A DNA stretch of 64,000 bases, from the NCBI RefSeq assembly GCF_943373825.1, contig NZ_CALSBP010000002.1, positions 1 to 64,000 on the forward strand, in the 5' to 3' direction. Made by a program: the position numbers and the translations under genes. The stretch comes from Aquimarina spinulae. Its GTDB lineage: Bacteria; Bacteroidota; Bacteroidia; Flavobacteriales; Flavobacteriaceae. Under the pieces are notes generated by a model. The model saw nothing but the letters and a program-made list of their open reading frames with translations. It had not been told where the DNA came from and searched no databases. Positions 1-8,634 of the stretch are shown here, one piece after another (position 1 is the stretch's first letter; every line of letters starts with the position of its first letter).

Positions 1-1980
1 AACCTCTTTTAATTCATCGGTAAGTTGAGTTAATTCATCTGATTTTTGTTTTAAAAATTTATTTGTAGAAATCGTCTTTTTATTTTCTTCTAAAATCTCT
101 AATACTTCTACCAAGGTAACAGGTTGTTCTTTGACTACACTGGATATTAAAATCCGGGAAGAAGCACTACCAATACTTCCAGTCAATAGTTTTTCTGAAA
201 AATTAATTAGTCTTGCATCTGCGGCTTCAGCATTTTTTGGAAGGTCATATTTAAGATAAAACAAATCCAAAGCACGTTCTGTGCGTTTTTCTCCTAAAAA
301 TCGATTCAATACTTTTCTAATATCTGAAACATAGGCTTCTCCTTTCCATACAAATGCATTTTCCTGCAAGGAATTATAATTGCTATCCACAAACATTTCT
401 CCGTAATTACGCTCTCTATAATTCCCTTTAAAAGAAAGGGAAACCGAAAGGTATACAATAACATTAGAAAACATACTCCAAAAAAATGCATGCGTTACCG
501 GATTGAGAATATCTATACCAAACAATGCATAAGGTCTTAAAAGTTCGATTTCAAAAGGACCGTACACGATAAAATTCATATTACCGAATATTGTATCCAG
601 TACAAAAGGTAAAACAAGAGTGTACCCTGTGATCAATGCTCCTGTAATGATTCCCATTTTTGCAGCTATAGAAGACCCTCTATTCCAAAATAATCCTATA
701 AAAAATGAAGGCCCCAGTTGCGCAATAACAACAAAAGATAACTGTCCGATCGAGAATAATGACAATTCTATATTAAAATTGATATAGAAAAAATATGCTC
801 CTAATATCAAACACAAAATAGCTATCCTTCTAATATTCTTAATATAATTGGCATTACGCTCAGGACGACTTTTACTAAATTTATCTAGAAATCCATAGGG
901 AATAATTAAGTTATTACTAAGCATCGTTGATAACGCCAATGTAGAAACAACTACCATAGAAATCACTGCCGAAAAACCACCTAAAAACACTAGAGTTGCT
1001 AAAAACACATCTTTATTTTGTAAAGGAAGTAGCAATGAGTAATAATCTGGGTTCGCTATATCTCCTAATCGTAATTTTCCGCCCCAGGCGATAAAAACAA
1101 CAAATACATTAAACAACAGTAAGTATAGTGGAAACATCCAAATTGCATTTTTAAGATCTTTTTTGGTCGTATTCTCTATCACAGAGACGTGAAATTGTCT
1201 TGGTAAAAGAAAAATTGCTAAAAAAGACAGGGCGATCATAAAATACCAATTGATACCAGACTCCAGGCTATCGAAGGTAGTTAATGATTCGAAGTCTTCT
1301 GTAACCGATATTTGATTGTAAATATCTGTGGTTCCATCAAAAAGAAAATAGGTAACATACCCTCCTACTCCTAAAAAGAAAATAAGTTTGATTACGGATT
1401 CTACCGCTACCGAAAATACTATTCCTTGCCTGCGTCGTGTTGCATCGGTAGTTCTTGTGCCAAAAAATGCCGCAAAAACTGCTAACAAAACCGCTATATA
1501 AAATGTTGAATCCTCAAAAATTGTTCCTGAAGAATTAACGGGGTCATTAGAAATGATCTCAAAAGTCTCTGAAACTGCTTTAAGTTGTAATGAAATATAA
1601 GGTAATACACCCAAGACACATATTATAGTCACTAACGCTCCTAAAAATCTATCATTACCATACCTAAGGGATATAAAATCTGCAATACTTGAAACTTTAT
1701 GTTGTTTTGAAATTTTGATTATTTTTTTCAATACTACAATCCAAACTGGAAAAGCTATTACAGGTCCCAAATAAGTAGTGAGAAAACTAACCCCAGAGGT
1801 CGCTGCAATCCCAACACTACCATAATAAGTCCATGCAGAGCAATATACCGCGAGTGATAATGTATAGACATAAGGATTATTAACCCAGGATCTTTTTGCT
1901 TTTTTTTCGGCCCAGAAAGCAATTCCAAACAAAAGCAGCAGGTATCCTACAATTATGAATATTAGTACATAGCTATTCAT
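1..1980 (-). CDS. Sodium:solute symporter-like sensor histidine kinase, C-terminus cut off by window edge
   Basis: The reading frame opens with ATG at 1980 and runs uninterrupted to base 1, giving 660 residues without a stop, so the end lies outside the window. Roughly residues 1-515 are a string of hydrophobic segments typical of the SSS (SLC5) transporter fold. Residues about 540-625 look like a STAC domain, the linker that joins SLC5 domains to kinases in CbrA-type sensors. The last 35 residues are charged and heptad-like, as expected just before PAS/HisKA modules. The start overlaps the stop of the preceding small gene by 8 bases, so the two are translationally coupled. Role (inference): membrane sensor of a carboxylate such as acetate controlling the adjacent symporter locus. 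The kinase domain itself is not visible here, so the kinase part is extrapolated from the family. Confidence 0.8.
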   Translation of the reverse strand, partial: MNSYVLIFIIVGYLLLLFGIAFWAEKKAKRSWVNNPYVYTLSLAVYCSAWTYYGSVGIAATSGVSFLTTYLGPVIAFPVWIVVLKKIIKISKQHKVSSIADFISLRYGNDRFLGALVTIICVLGVLPYISLQLKAVSETFEIISNDPVNSSGTIFEDSTFYIAVLLAVFAAFFGTRTTDATRRRQGIVFSVAVESVIKLIFFLGVGGYVTYFLFDGTTDIYNQISVTEDFESLTTFDSLESGINWYFMIALSFLAIFLLPRQFHVSVIENTTKKDLKNAIWMFPLYLLLFNVFVVFIAWGGKLRLGDIANPDYYSLLLPLQNKDVFLATLVFLGGFSAVISMVVVSTLALSTMLSNNLIIPYGFLDKFSKSRPERNANYIKNIRRIAILCLILGAYFFYINFNIELSLFSIGQLSFVVIAQLGPSFFIGLFWNRGSSIAAKMGIITGALITGYTLVLPFVLDTIFGNMNFIVYGPFEIELLRPYALFGIDILNPVTHAFFWSMFSNVIVYLSVSLSFKGNYRERNYGEMFVDSNYNSLQENAFVWKGEAYVSDIRKVLNRFLGEKRTERALDLFYLKYDLPKNAEAADARLINFSEKLLTGSIGSASSRILISSVVKEQPVTLVEVLEILEENKKTISTNKFLKQKSDELTQLTDELKEV

Positions 1981-2167
1981 AAAACTTTTTCAAAATTACA
2001 AAAGAGATCAAAATTGAAATTGCCCAAATCAGAAATACAAAAAAGTACAGTATAGGGAACCCAAAAATACTTCCGAAATGATTAAACATAAATATCAACG
2101 GAACATTAAACAGAAAAAGCAATGCAATAGAGAGTACTACCAGTTTTTGTTGATGACGTTTTTTCAT
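1973..2167 (-). CDS. Small two-helix membrane protein
   Basis: A 64-residue protein: a basic N-terminus (MKKRHQQK), a hydrophobic helix at about 9-29, a short loop, a second helix at about 36-57, and a KKFYE tail. It sits between the ActP-like symporter and the symporter-like sensor kinase and overlaps the kinase start by 8 bases. Small two-helix proteins often accompany SSS transporters, as DUF4212 does here, so it may be an accessory subunit of the sensor. That is inference from size and position; I do not recognise the family. Confidence 0.7.
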   Translation of the reverse strand: MKKRHQQKLVVLSIALLFLFNVPLIFMFNHFGSIFGFPILYFFVFLIWAISILISFVILKKFYE

Positions 2168-2250
2168 GAGAGTACTTCTATTGGTTACTTATAGTTTTTG
2201 AGTTTATACACTTCAATTCTTATCATTTTTTTAGTCAGATTATTTTTCTT

Positions 2251-2288
2251 TTAAACCTCACAGATCTTAACAGGCCTGTGAGGTTTAA
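2251..2288. repeat. Perfect 13-bp inverted repeat of the CCTCACAG...CTGTGAGG kind
   Basis: TTAAACCTCACAG at 2251-2263 is exactly complementary to 2276-2288 around a 12-base loop. It lies just past the stop of the ActP-like gene on the minus strand. There is no T-run after the stem on that strand, so it is not a textbook Rho-independent terminator. From memory, palindromes with this CCTCACAG core recur between genes in many flavobacterial genomes. It may be a dispersed repeat or a 3' end stabiliser. Confidence 0.55.
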
Positions 2289-2300
2289 TGCCTGGTACAT

Positions 2301-4088
2301 CTAATGTGTTGCTTCTCCAGCTCCACTAGGGATTCTTATATTTTCTACAATCTCTTGTACTTCTTTTGGTGGTGCCGAAGTAAATTTGGAAATCACTAAT
2401 GATATCACAAAATTAATCACCATGGCAACGGCTCCAAATCCTTCTGGAGAAATCCCAAACCACCATTCGCTAGATGGAGGAAGTGTTTCGTCGAACCATC
2501 CTAATTTATATTTTATCATATATAGCAGCATACATAAGATACCTACTACCATTCCTGCAATAGCACCTTCTTTATTCATTCTTTTATAAAATATCCCTAA
2601 CACAATAGCAGGAAAAAAAGAAGCTGCTGCAAGACCAAATGCCAGAGCAACAACAGCTGCAACAAAACCTGGTGGGTTGATTCCAAAATACCCTGCAACG
2701 CATACGGCAGCTACCGCAGAAAGACGTGCTGCGATTAATTCTCCTTTTTCTGAGATATCTGGTTTGATCATTTTTTTGATCAAATCATGAGATACAGAAG
2801 ATGAAATCACCAATAACAATCCTGCTGCGGTAGACAATGCTGCTGCCAATCCTCCTGCAGCTACCAAAGCAATTACCCAATTAGGGAGATTTGCTATTTC
2901 GGGATTTGCCAATACCATAATATCACGATCTACAAAAAGTTCATTCTTGGTTGCAGCATTTACATTTGTAATTTTTCGTTCTCCATGTTCTCCTCTATTT
3001 TTTCCATCAAAAACCGGTTTGTTTTTATTCCCTTCAACTGCATGGCCATTGGCATATTGCACTTGCCCATCTCCGTTTTTATCTGTCCATCCTAACAAAC
3101 CTGTGTCTTCCCAGTTTTTAAACCATAAAGGAAGTTCTTCGTATTGTTTATTTTGTACAGATTCAATAAGATTTGTTTTAGCAAAAACTGCTACGGCCGG
3201 GGCAGTTGTATACAATATAGCAATTAACAATAGTGCATATCCCGCTGATTTACGAGCATCTCTAACGCGCTTTACAGTAAAGAAACGAACAATTACATGC
3301 GGTAATCCTGCAGTACCAACCATTAATGCCAAAGTTATAGCGAATACATCTAATATTGATTTAGAACCATTTGTATATTCTGAAAATCCTAATTCTGTAC
3401 TCAAACCGTCTAACTTATCCAGAAGATATGTTCCTGAACCATCTGCAATGGTATCACCAAACCCTAACTGAGGTATTGGATTTCCTGTCATCTGAATTGA
3501 AATAAATATAGCTGGTACCATAAATGCAAAGATGAGTACACAATATTGTGCAACCTGCGTATATGTAATTCCTTTCATCCCACCTAATACCGCATAAAAG
3601 AGAACGATGATCATCCCAATGATCACTCCTGTATTGATATCTACTTCCAAGAATCTGGAAAATACAATTCCAACTCCTCTCATTTGACCTGCTACATAGG
3701 TAAAAGATACGAGAAGTGCACAGAATACTGCTACCGATCTTGCGGTTTTTGAGTAATATCGATCCCCGATAAAATCAGGAACTGTAAATTTTCCGAATTT
3801 CCTTAGATAAGGAGCCAGTAATAATGCTAACAATACATATCCTCCTGTCCACCCCATTAGGTATACAGCACCATCATAGCCAGAAAAGGCTATAATACCA
3901 GCCATAGAAATAAATGAAGCAGCACTCATCCAGTCGGCAGCGGTAGCCATCCCATTGGCTAAAGGAGATACGCCACCCCCAGCTACATAAAATTCTTTCG
4001 TAGAACTCGCTCTTGACCAAATCGCAATTCCTATATATAAAGCGAAGGTTAACCCTACCAGAATATAAGTCCACATTTGAACACTCAT
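2301..4088 (-). CDS. actP: Cation/acetate symporter, ActP-like (SSS family, large subunit)
   Basis: A 595-residue SSS-family sodium:solute symporter. The N-terminal helix is followed by SSTKEFYVAGG and GMATAADWMSAASF, the hallmark start of acetate-type SSS permeases, then about 12 further hydrophobic segments. A hydrophilic stretch of about 70 residues near 340-410, with an EF-hand-like DKNGDG loop, interrupts the helices, as I recall for the subclass that pairs with DUF4212 proteins. The DUF4212 gene is directly upstream on the same strand, 91 bases away, and the sensor-like symporter lies downstream. Likely role: inner-membrane uptake of acetate or a similar short carboxylate driven by sodium or protons. 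Substrate is inferred from family, and the symbol is used in the broad sense. Confidence 0.85.
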   Translation of the reverse strand: MSVQMWTYILVGLTFALYIGIAIWSRASSTKEFYVAGGGVSPLANGMATAADWMSAASFISMAGIIAFSGYDGAVYLMGWTGGYVLLALLLAPYLRKFGKFTVPDFIGDRYYSKTARSVAVFCALLVSFTYVAGQMRGVGIVFSRFLEVDINTGVIIGMIIVLFYAVLGGMKGITYTQVAQYCVLIFAFMVPAIFISIQMTGNPIPQLGFGDTIADGSGTYLLDKLDGLSTELGFSEYTNGSKSILDVFAITLALMVGTAGLPHVIVRFFTVKRVRDARKSAGYALLLIAILYTTAPAVAVFAKTNLIESVQNKQYEELPLWFKNWEDTGLLGWTDKNGDGQVQYANGHAVEGNKNKPVFDGKNRGEHGERKITNVNAATKNELFVDRDIMVLANPEIANLPNWVIALVAAGGLAAALSTAAGLLLVISSSVSHDLIKKMIKPDISEKGELIAARLSAVAAVCVAGYFGINPPGFVAAVVALAFGLAAASFFPAIVLGIFYKRMNKEGAIAGMVVGILCMLLYMIKYKLGWFDETLPPSSEWWFGISPEGFGAVAMVINFVISLVISKFTSAPPKEVQEIVENIRIPSGAGEATH

Positions 4089-4179
4089 AATATATTTTTT
4101 TAGTTGTTTATAATCTTAGAGATTGTGTAAATTGAAGTAGGATCATGCCCTAACTAAATTCATGTAATTTTCTATCTTC

Positions 4180-4443
4180 TTATTCTTTGTCATAACCATA
4201 TTTCTTATCCAATTTATTCATTAACCGAACGTAGACAAAGATTAGAATCACAAATACATAGATAGAACCTTGTTGTGCAAACCAAAATCCCAAAGGAAAG
4301 CCTCCCATATGAAATTGGTTTAACGCATCTTTAAAAAGTATCCCTGCACCGTACGACACGACAAACCATATTGCGAGTAAAATGAATAAGTATTTTACAT
4401 TTTCTTTCCAGTAGGCACTGGCTTTTTGTTGTTTTTCTGACAT
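4180..4443 (-). CDS. DUF4212 symporter small subunit
   Basis: An 87-residue protein with the typical DUF4212 layout. The N-terminus (YWKENVKYLF) leads into a first helix around 16-35, an amphipathic loop with GFPLGFWFAQQGS, a second helix around 55-75, and a charged C-terminus. DUF4212 proteins are small membrane partners encoded immediately before ActP-like SSS permeases, as here. The porin gene ends 12 bases upstream of this start, so porin, small subunit and large subunit probably form one transcript. Confidence 0.85.
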   Translation of the reverse strand: MSEKQQKASAYWKENVKYLFILLAIWFVVSYGAGILFKDALNQFHMGGFPLGFWFAQQGSIYVFVILIFVYVRLMNKLDKKYGYDKE

Positions 4444-4455
4444 AGTTATTAAGTT

Positions 4456-5688
4456 TTAGAGATAGATCATTGCTTGTAAGGTAACAAAACTTTGCGCATC
4501 ATTATCACCATATTTTGTGTTTAGATATTCTAAGGTTAACTTAGAGTTATGACCACTAAAATACGCATTAGCTCCAACACCAAATGTTGTTGCATTATCA
4601 TCAATAGCATCTATAGATCTCAAATTAAAAGATGTATACGGTTGAAGTTTAATTTTTTTATTAGCATTAGGAATTACATATCCTACATGTCCATATACCA
4701 TAGATCCCGTCTCATAGGTTTGTCCTAAGGTATAATTCTGTCCGTAATTATTATTTTGATATGTTGCATAAGCCGTAATCGCCGAACCATTACTTCCTAA
4801 AGGAGCATCGTAGAATGCATCTACTGCAAATATTGCTACATCTTCTCCTTCTAGAGTTCCGTTTGTATTTGCGATTACACTTCCGTCTGGATGATAAAAG
4901 AATCCTGCACCAACATTAAATACCTTTTTACCTCCCAGATATGATCCAACTTTATAAGGTAAGAAATTGGATTCCTGGTCTAAAAAATTATAATCAAAAT
5001 ATCCTGCAAAATTCTTTCCGGCATCCTTAGACCCTAGTAATCGTCTGCCTGCATATACAGCTGGCCCATTAACAACAGGATCGGTGCCTTCCTGAAGGTT
5101 GTTTGTTATCGATTCATTAACAGATACACGATATTGTAATTTGCCAAATTTTCCTTTGGCATAAATCCCAATGTGACGTGCAAATTGATCTGATAACCCA
5201 ATGTGTGCCCAGGACTGTCGATTATTATCCAGAGTCATAATATTAAGTGTGCTTTGATTATTAAGACGAGAAATCCCGTTCCAATAATGTAGTCCACCAC
5301 CGATTGCATGATTTGCTCCAAGGCTATATTGCCCCCACACTCCATGAAAGAAAAGTTGAGAACTATCTCCTTTACCCACCGGGTTTAAATTATCAGCATT
5401 TAAACTATTTAATCCAAAATGAGTAAGAATCAAAAAATCCTTATTGATTTGAGAATACATTAGAATACGTGCTCTACGAATACTAAAATCTGTATTACTA
5501 TCATCATCAGGAACGTCATCTGTATATCTTGCCCAAAACTGTGCCCAGGAAATAATCCTAAAGTATTTTGAACCAGATTCATTAAGCTTTACTTTAAGTC
5601 CTCCTGTATAGTCCGGAGATCCCTGAGAAAAGACGGAGTGCGAAATCAAAAAGCTACTTAAAAAAAGTAGTAATATGAGTTTTTTCAT
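4456..5688 (-). CDS. Outer-membrane porin (OprP/OprO-like)
   Basis: A 410-residue protein with a clear signal peptide (MKKLILLLFLSSF..., cleavage probably after VFSQ). The rest is beta-rich with alternating aromatic residues and turns, and it ends on a hydrophobic strand (SFVTLQAMIYL), as outer-membrane barrels do. The SIRRARI segment near residue 70 resembles phosphate-selective porin-type sequences. It is the first transport gene after the zinc-ribbon regulator and precedes the DUF4212/ActP pair by 12 bases, suggesting a matched outer- and inner-membrane route for one substrate. Substrate unknown; carboxylate is inferred from the neighbours. Confidence 0.75.
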   Translation of the reverse strand: MKKLILLLFLSSFLISHSVFSQGSPDYTGGLKVKLNESGSKYFRIISWAQFWARYTDDVPDDDSNTDFSIRRARILMYSQINKDFLILTHFGLNSLNADNLNPVGKGDSSQLFFHGVWGQYSLGANHAIGGGLHYWNGISRLNNQSTLNIMTLDNNRQSWAHIGLSDQFARHIGIYAKGKFGKLQYRVSVNESITNNLQEGTDPVVNGPAVYAGRRLLGSKDAGKNFAGYFDYNFLDQESNFLPYKVGSYLGGKKVFNVGAGFFYHPDGSVIANTNGTLEGEDVAIFAVDAFYDAPLGSNGSAITAYATYQNNNYGQNYTLGQTYETGSMVYGHVGYVIPNANKKIKLQPYTSFNLRSIDAIDDNATTFGVGANAYFSGHNSKLTLEYLNTKYGDNDAQSFVTLQAMIYL

Positions 5689-5780
5689 AATTTAAGAATT
5701 TGATTTGTAGAAAATGATTAATACTACTTGCGTAGTGTTGTGCACTTGCTAAAATTCTAAAAATTATGTCAGGCAATAAA

Positions 5781-5816
5781 AATTAGTATAGTTATTTGCT
5801 AATTGATATAGTTATT
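5781..5816. promoter_or_regulatory. Direct repeat with 20-bp spacing upstream of the porin operon
   Basis: Two 16-base copies, AATTAGTATAGTTATT (5781-5796) and AATTGATATAGTTATT (5801-5816), differ at two bases and are exactly 20 bp apart, two turns of the helix. They lie about 95-130 bases upstream of the porin start and run into the last codons of the zinc-ribbon/HTH gene. This arrangement suits an operator for a dimeric or cooperatively binding regulator. Binding by the adjacent protein is inference. Confidence 0.4.
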
Positions 5817-6231
5817 CTTTAAAGCGTTCCCATTTTATAAGCATAAATTTATCTCCCAACTCTGTCACAACAACCCCTGCTCCTTGAATATTTTCTGGAG
5901 ATTGAAAATAATTTGCTAATTCTAAGGAGTTTAAAATTTTATATGTGGGATGATATTGAGAGTTATATGGTCGCTTGATATTGTATTTTTTTACCCAGTT
6001 GATAACACTAACATGGGATATCCCCAAAATACGTTCGATTTCACGGTATGTTAATCCTTCGAGATAAAGCTGTAATGCTTTGTTAACATAATAATCATCT
6101 ATTTTTTTGCCCAGTTTATTAACTGTAAAATAATAACTGCAATCTTTACATCGATATCGCTGTCTTTGGTTGATTACCCCACTTTTTATATACTCAGGTG
6201 AACCGCAATTTGGACAGGCTTTAATCTTCAT
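5812..6231 (-). CDS. Zinc-ribbon/helix-turn-helix DNA-binding protein derived from a transposase N-terminus
   Basis: A 139-residue protein. Residues 6-33 hold a zinc ribbon (CPNCGS ... RYRCKDC), the form found at the start of IS1-type transposases. Residues about 55-85 form a helix-turn-helix (LTYREIERILGISHVSVINW). The remaining 50 residues contain no DDE catalytic domain and end in an unfamiliar short beta-rich segment. No terminal inverted repeats or target duplications surround it. It lies upstream of the porin/symporter genes on the same strand, so it is best read as a captured transposase DNA-binding module acting as local regulator. A truncated insertion element is the alternative, but the intact frame and unique C-terminus speak against it. 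Confidence 0.65.
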   Translation of the reverse strand: MKIKACPNCGSPEYIKSGVINQRQRYRCKDCSYYFTVNKLGKKIDDYYVNKALQLYLEGLTYREIERILGISHVSVINWVKKYNIKRPYNSQYHPTYKILNSLELANYFQSPENIQGAGVVVTELGDKFMLIKWERFKE

Positions 6232-6381
6232 ATATATTATTTTTGCATAAATATATCATTTTAGCAATAAAAATATAACAAGTATTTAATATTAATTATA
6301 GATAAAATTAACTTTTATAAGATGTTTATTGAAAATATATCTTTAATTTCCCTTTAACAATGCATAATTAAAAAAACAAAT

Positions 6382-6933
6382 ATGGCAGATGAGTTTATCG
6401 ATATACTTCATAAAACAGGAGAGTTTACTGGAGAAGTAAAACTAAAGTCTGAAGCACATCGATTAGGGTTATATCATGCTAGTGTTCATATTTGGTTCTT
6501 TACAGATCAAGGGAAAATCGTACTACAAAAACGAGCCTGTAATAAAGATACGTATCCTGATTTGTGGGATGTTTCTGTGGCTGGGCATATCGGTGCTGGA
6601 GAAACACCAGAGGATTCTGCTATTCGAGAAGTTAAAGAAGAAATTGGTTTATCTATTTCTAAAAATGATCTAATGTTTATCGGAATATATTTAGCAGAAA
6701 AAACACCCAGACCTGATCTTTATGACAACGAATTTCATCATATTTACCTTTCTCGCCTTGATGTTTCTACTAAAACGCTAACACTTCAGGAAGAAGAAGT
6801 TTCTGATCTTACTCTTATCGATCTTGATGAATTAAAAAACATCCTTAAAGACCCAATCAGAGCCTCTGCATATGTTCCTCACGATGCTGTATATTATGAT
6901 TTTATTCTTAAGAAAATCACAAATCAATTCTAG
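6382..6933 (+). CDS. Nudix hydrolase
   Basis: A 183-residue protein with a perfect Nudix box at residues 68-90 (G-x5-E-x7-REVKEEIGL), the metal-binding helix that hydrolyses nucleoside diphosphates linked to another group. The flanking sequence (HASVHIWFF at 32-40, LQKRACNKDTYPDLWDVS at 48-65) resembles the subgroup related to isopentenyl-diphosphate isomerase, which acts on diphosphates in the cytoplasm. Substrate cannot be told from sequence. It stands alone on the plus strand, 97 bases before dps and divergent from the carboxylate locus. Confidence 0.88.
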   Translation: MADEFIDILHKTGEFTGEVKLKSEAHRLGLYHASVHIWFFTDQGKIVLQKRACNKDTYPDLWDVSVAGHIGAGETPEDSAIREVKEEIGLSISKNDLMFIGIYLAEKTPRPDLYDNEFHHIYLSRLDVSTKTLTLQEEEVSDLTLIDLDELKNILKDPIRASAYVPHDAVYYDFILKKITNQF

Positions 6934-6964
6934 TAATATGCCTATTACAACTAACTATTGTAAC

Positions 6965-6998
6965 TTGATACTTTACTACCTATATTATAATAATTTTG
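6965..6998 (+). promoter_or_regulatory. Bacteroidota-type promoter of dps
   Basis: TTG at 6965-6967 and TAATTTTG at 6991-6998, 23 bases apart, match the -33 TTG / -7 TAnnTTTG pattern of the primary sigma factor in Bacteroidota. The dps start at 7031 leaves a leader of about 25 bases. Seen by eye only. Confidence 0.55.
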
Positions 6999-7030
6999 TA
7001 TTGAAATTAAAAAATCAATAGATAAAAACT

Positions 7031-7483
7031 ATGAGTAATTCAAACACAAAAACAATAGAAGCTTTAAATATATTATTAGCTGATTATCATATGCATTATC
7101 AAAAACTCAGAAATTTTCATTGGAATATCACTGGGTCCCATTTTTTTGAACTTCACGTGAAGTTTGAAGAGTTTTATGAAGATGCTAAACTGAAAATCGA
7201 TGAAATTGCTGAAAGAATTCTAACACTTAGGGGTAAACCTGTGAGCAATTTTAGCTCTTACCTAAATCTCTCTAATATTAAAGAAGCAGATACAACGCTT
7301 GTGGATCACGAAATGGTCGCTACCATTCTTGAAGATCATAGCGCACTTTTGAATCAATTAAAAATAGTAACTACTGCTGCCGAAGATGCCAAAGATGACG
7401 GAACCCTGGATATTACAGGTACGTATATCGGAGAAATTGAGAAAACAAGTTGGATGCTTAATGCCTGGAATCATAGAAGCTAA
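7031..7483 (+). CDS. dps: Dps-family ferritin-like DNA-protection protein
   Basis: A 150-residue four-helix ferritin-like protein. The intersubunit ferroxidase ligands of Dps are visible: H30-W31 in NFHWNITG, H42 in ELHVKFEEFY, and D57 and E61 in KIDEIAERI. Dps forms a 12-subunit shell that oxidises and stores iron with hydrogen peroxide, protecting DNA in stationary phase. Length is normal for the family. A good promoter lies just upstream, and the lipoprotein gene that follows begins inside its last codons, so the two may be co-transcribed. Confidence 0.92.
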   Translation: MSNSNTKTIEALNILLADYHMHYQKLRNFHWNITGSHFFELHVKFEEFYEDAKLKIDEIAERILTLRGKPVSNFSSYLNLSNIKEADTTLVDHEMVATILEDHSALLNQLKIVTTAAEDAKDDGTLDITGTYIGEIEKTSWMLNAWNHRS

Positions 7484-8336
7484 AATTGTAAAACTCTCCT
7501 ATCTTATCCTTTTGATGACTGCAACCGTTAGTTGTCAAAAGGATAAGAATACAAATTTGATAAAGGTTAACACTTTACCAAATATTCTTCATGAAATATC
7601 TGGTATCACTATGTTATCGGATCATAATTTGTATGCCATAAATGATTCTGGTAATAGCAATGTATTGTTTTGTTTAAATCAAAAAGGAAAAATAGTACGT
7701 GAAATCAAAATCCCCGAAGTTAAAAACATCGATTGGGAAGATCTTGCATATGATCTAGAAAACAATATTTATATTGGTGATTTTGGCAATAACGGTAATG
7801 ACCGAAAAAATTTAGTCATCTATAAAGTTTCAGGAATTCTATCAAACACTATTGTTACCTCTAGAATTGAATTTATTTTTGAAGATCAAAAGAAATTTCC
7901 ACCTAAGAAAAAAAGATTAAATTTTGATGTTGAAGCTTTTGTACACTTAAACGGTAATCTCTACTTATTTACTAAAAACAGGGGAAAAAAATCAAAAAGA
8001 GTTACTAAACTATATCGGGTTTCTGCTACGCCAGGAAAACATATGGCCAAACTAATTGGAACCTATGAAACCTGCAAAAATTATTCTAATTGTCTTATCA
8101 CCGGGGCCGCAATCAATCGATCTGAAGATAAAATAGCCCTTCTCACACATAATAAAGTATTCTTACTCAGTAATTTTAAGGGTGATAATCTGTTTGACGG
8201 AAGTATTCAAAAAATAGCATTAAAGCATAATTCTCAAAAAGAAGGAATTTGTTTTAAAAACGATTCTATTCTCTTTATAACTAACGAAAAAACAAATCAT
8301 CATAAAGCTACTTTATTTAAGTATATACTTAAATAA
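7461..8336 (+). CDS. Propeller-like lipoprotein, intact paralog
   Basis: I take ATG 7461 as start, overlapping the dps end by 23 bases. It gives 291 residues with a basic-hydrophobic leader and a probable lipidation site at C25 (TVSC). The body (HEISGITML, LYAINDSGN, IDWEDLAYD, IYIGDFGNNGN) has the repeating strand pattern of beta-propeller proteins of the SdiA-regulated or phytase-like type, probably anchored on the periplasmic or outer face. Function unknown. Its 3' part (from about 7970) reappears at 12815-13191 at high nucleotide identity, ahead of a second subtilisin gene, marking one end of a tandem duplication. Confidence 0.7.
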   Translation: MPGIIEAKIVKLSYLILLMTATVSCQKDKNTNLIKVNTLPNILHEISGITMLSDHNLYAINDSGNSNVLFCLNQKGKIVREIKIPEVKNIDWEDLAYDLENNIYIGDFGNNGNDRKNLVIYKVSGILSNTIVTSRIEFIFEDQKKFPPKKKRLNFDVEAFVHLNGNLYLFTKNRGKKSKRVTKLYRVSATPGKHMAKLIGTYETCKNYSNCLITGAAINRSEDKIALLTHNKVFLLSNFKGDNLFDGSIQKIALKHNSQKEGICFKNDSILFITNEKTNHHKATLFKYILK

Positions 8337-8344
8337 AGGCAACA

Positions 8345-8544
8345 TTTTGGCGTCGAGTAGATACAGGGGATTTAAGCGATAAAACTTTTCGTTTATACCC
8401 TTCTTTACACATTCCTACTTTTCGAGAATCCTAGAATCAAATATTCACGGTGGCACACCTTGCTTCTATTCTATGTAAATCAAGTTCGTCAAAACCGAAC
8501 TTCAAAATCTCGGTTAATCCTTCTATAGATTCTCTTTCAATTAC
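8345..8544 (-). pseudogene. Remnant of a RimJ/RimL-like GNAT acetyltransferase
   Basis: Reading the minus strand from 8544 gives one frame containing ILKFGFDELDLHRIEARC, the well-known RimJ-type motif around the fourth beta strand. Two in-frame stops follow, then a section ending in VGMCKEGYKRKVL, which fits the C-terminal 'GF..EG..R' motif. No start codon or N-terminal half is recognisable. This is a decayed fragment of a ribosomal-protein-type N-acetyltransferase gene and fills much of the 476-base gap between the lipoprotein and the first subtilisin. Confidence 0.6.
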
Positions 8545-8634
8545 CTTAGGTTACCTCAATATTGATTGAGATTCCTAATACATCATATTGATGAGCTTAA
8601 CCCTTTTTGATTCTGGCGAAGGATATGAAAATTG

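Noticed and set aside
306..491. A 61-codon minus-strand frame
   Set aside because: It lies out of frame within the symporter-like sensor kinase, whose frame is continuous over the region.
2947..3471. A 174-codon plus-strand frame opposite the ActP-like gene
   Set aside because: It is antisense to a clearly coding sequence and its translation has no protein-like pattern.
5812..6231. An insertion sequence of the IS1 type
   Set aside because: Only the DNA-binding part is present, with an intact own C-terminus; no DDE domain, terminal inverted repeats or target duplication are visible.
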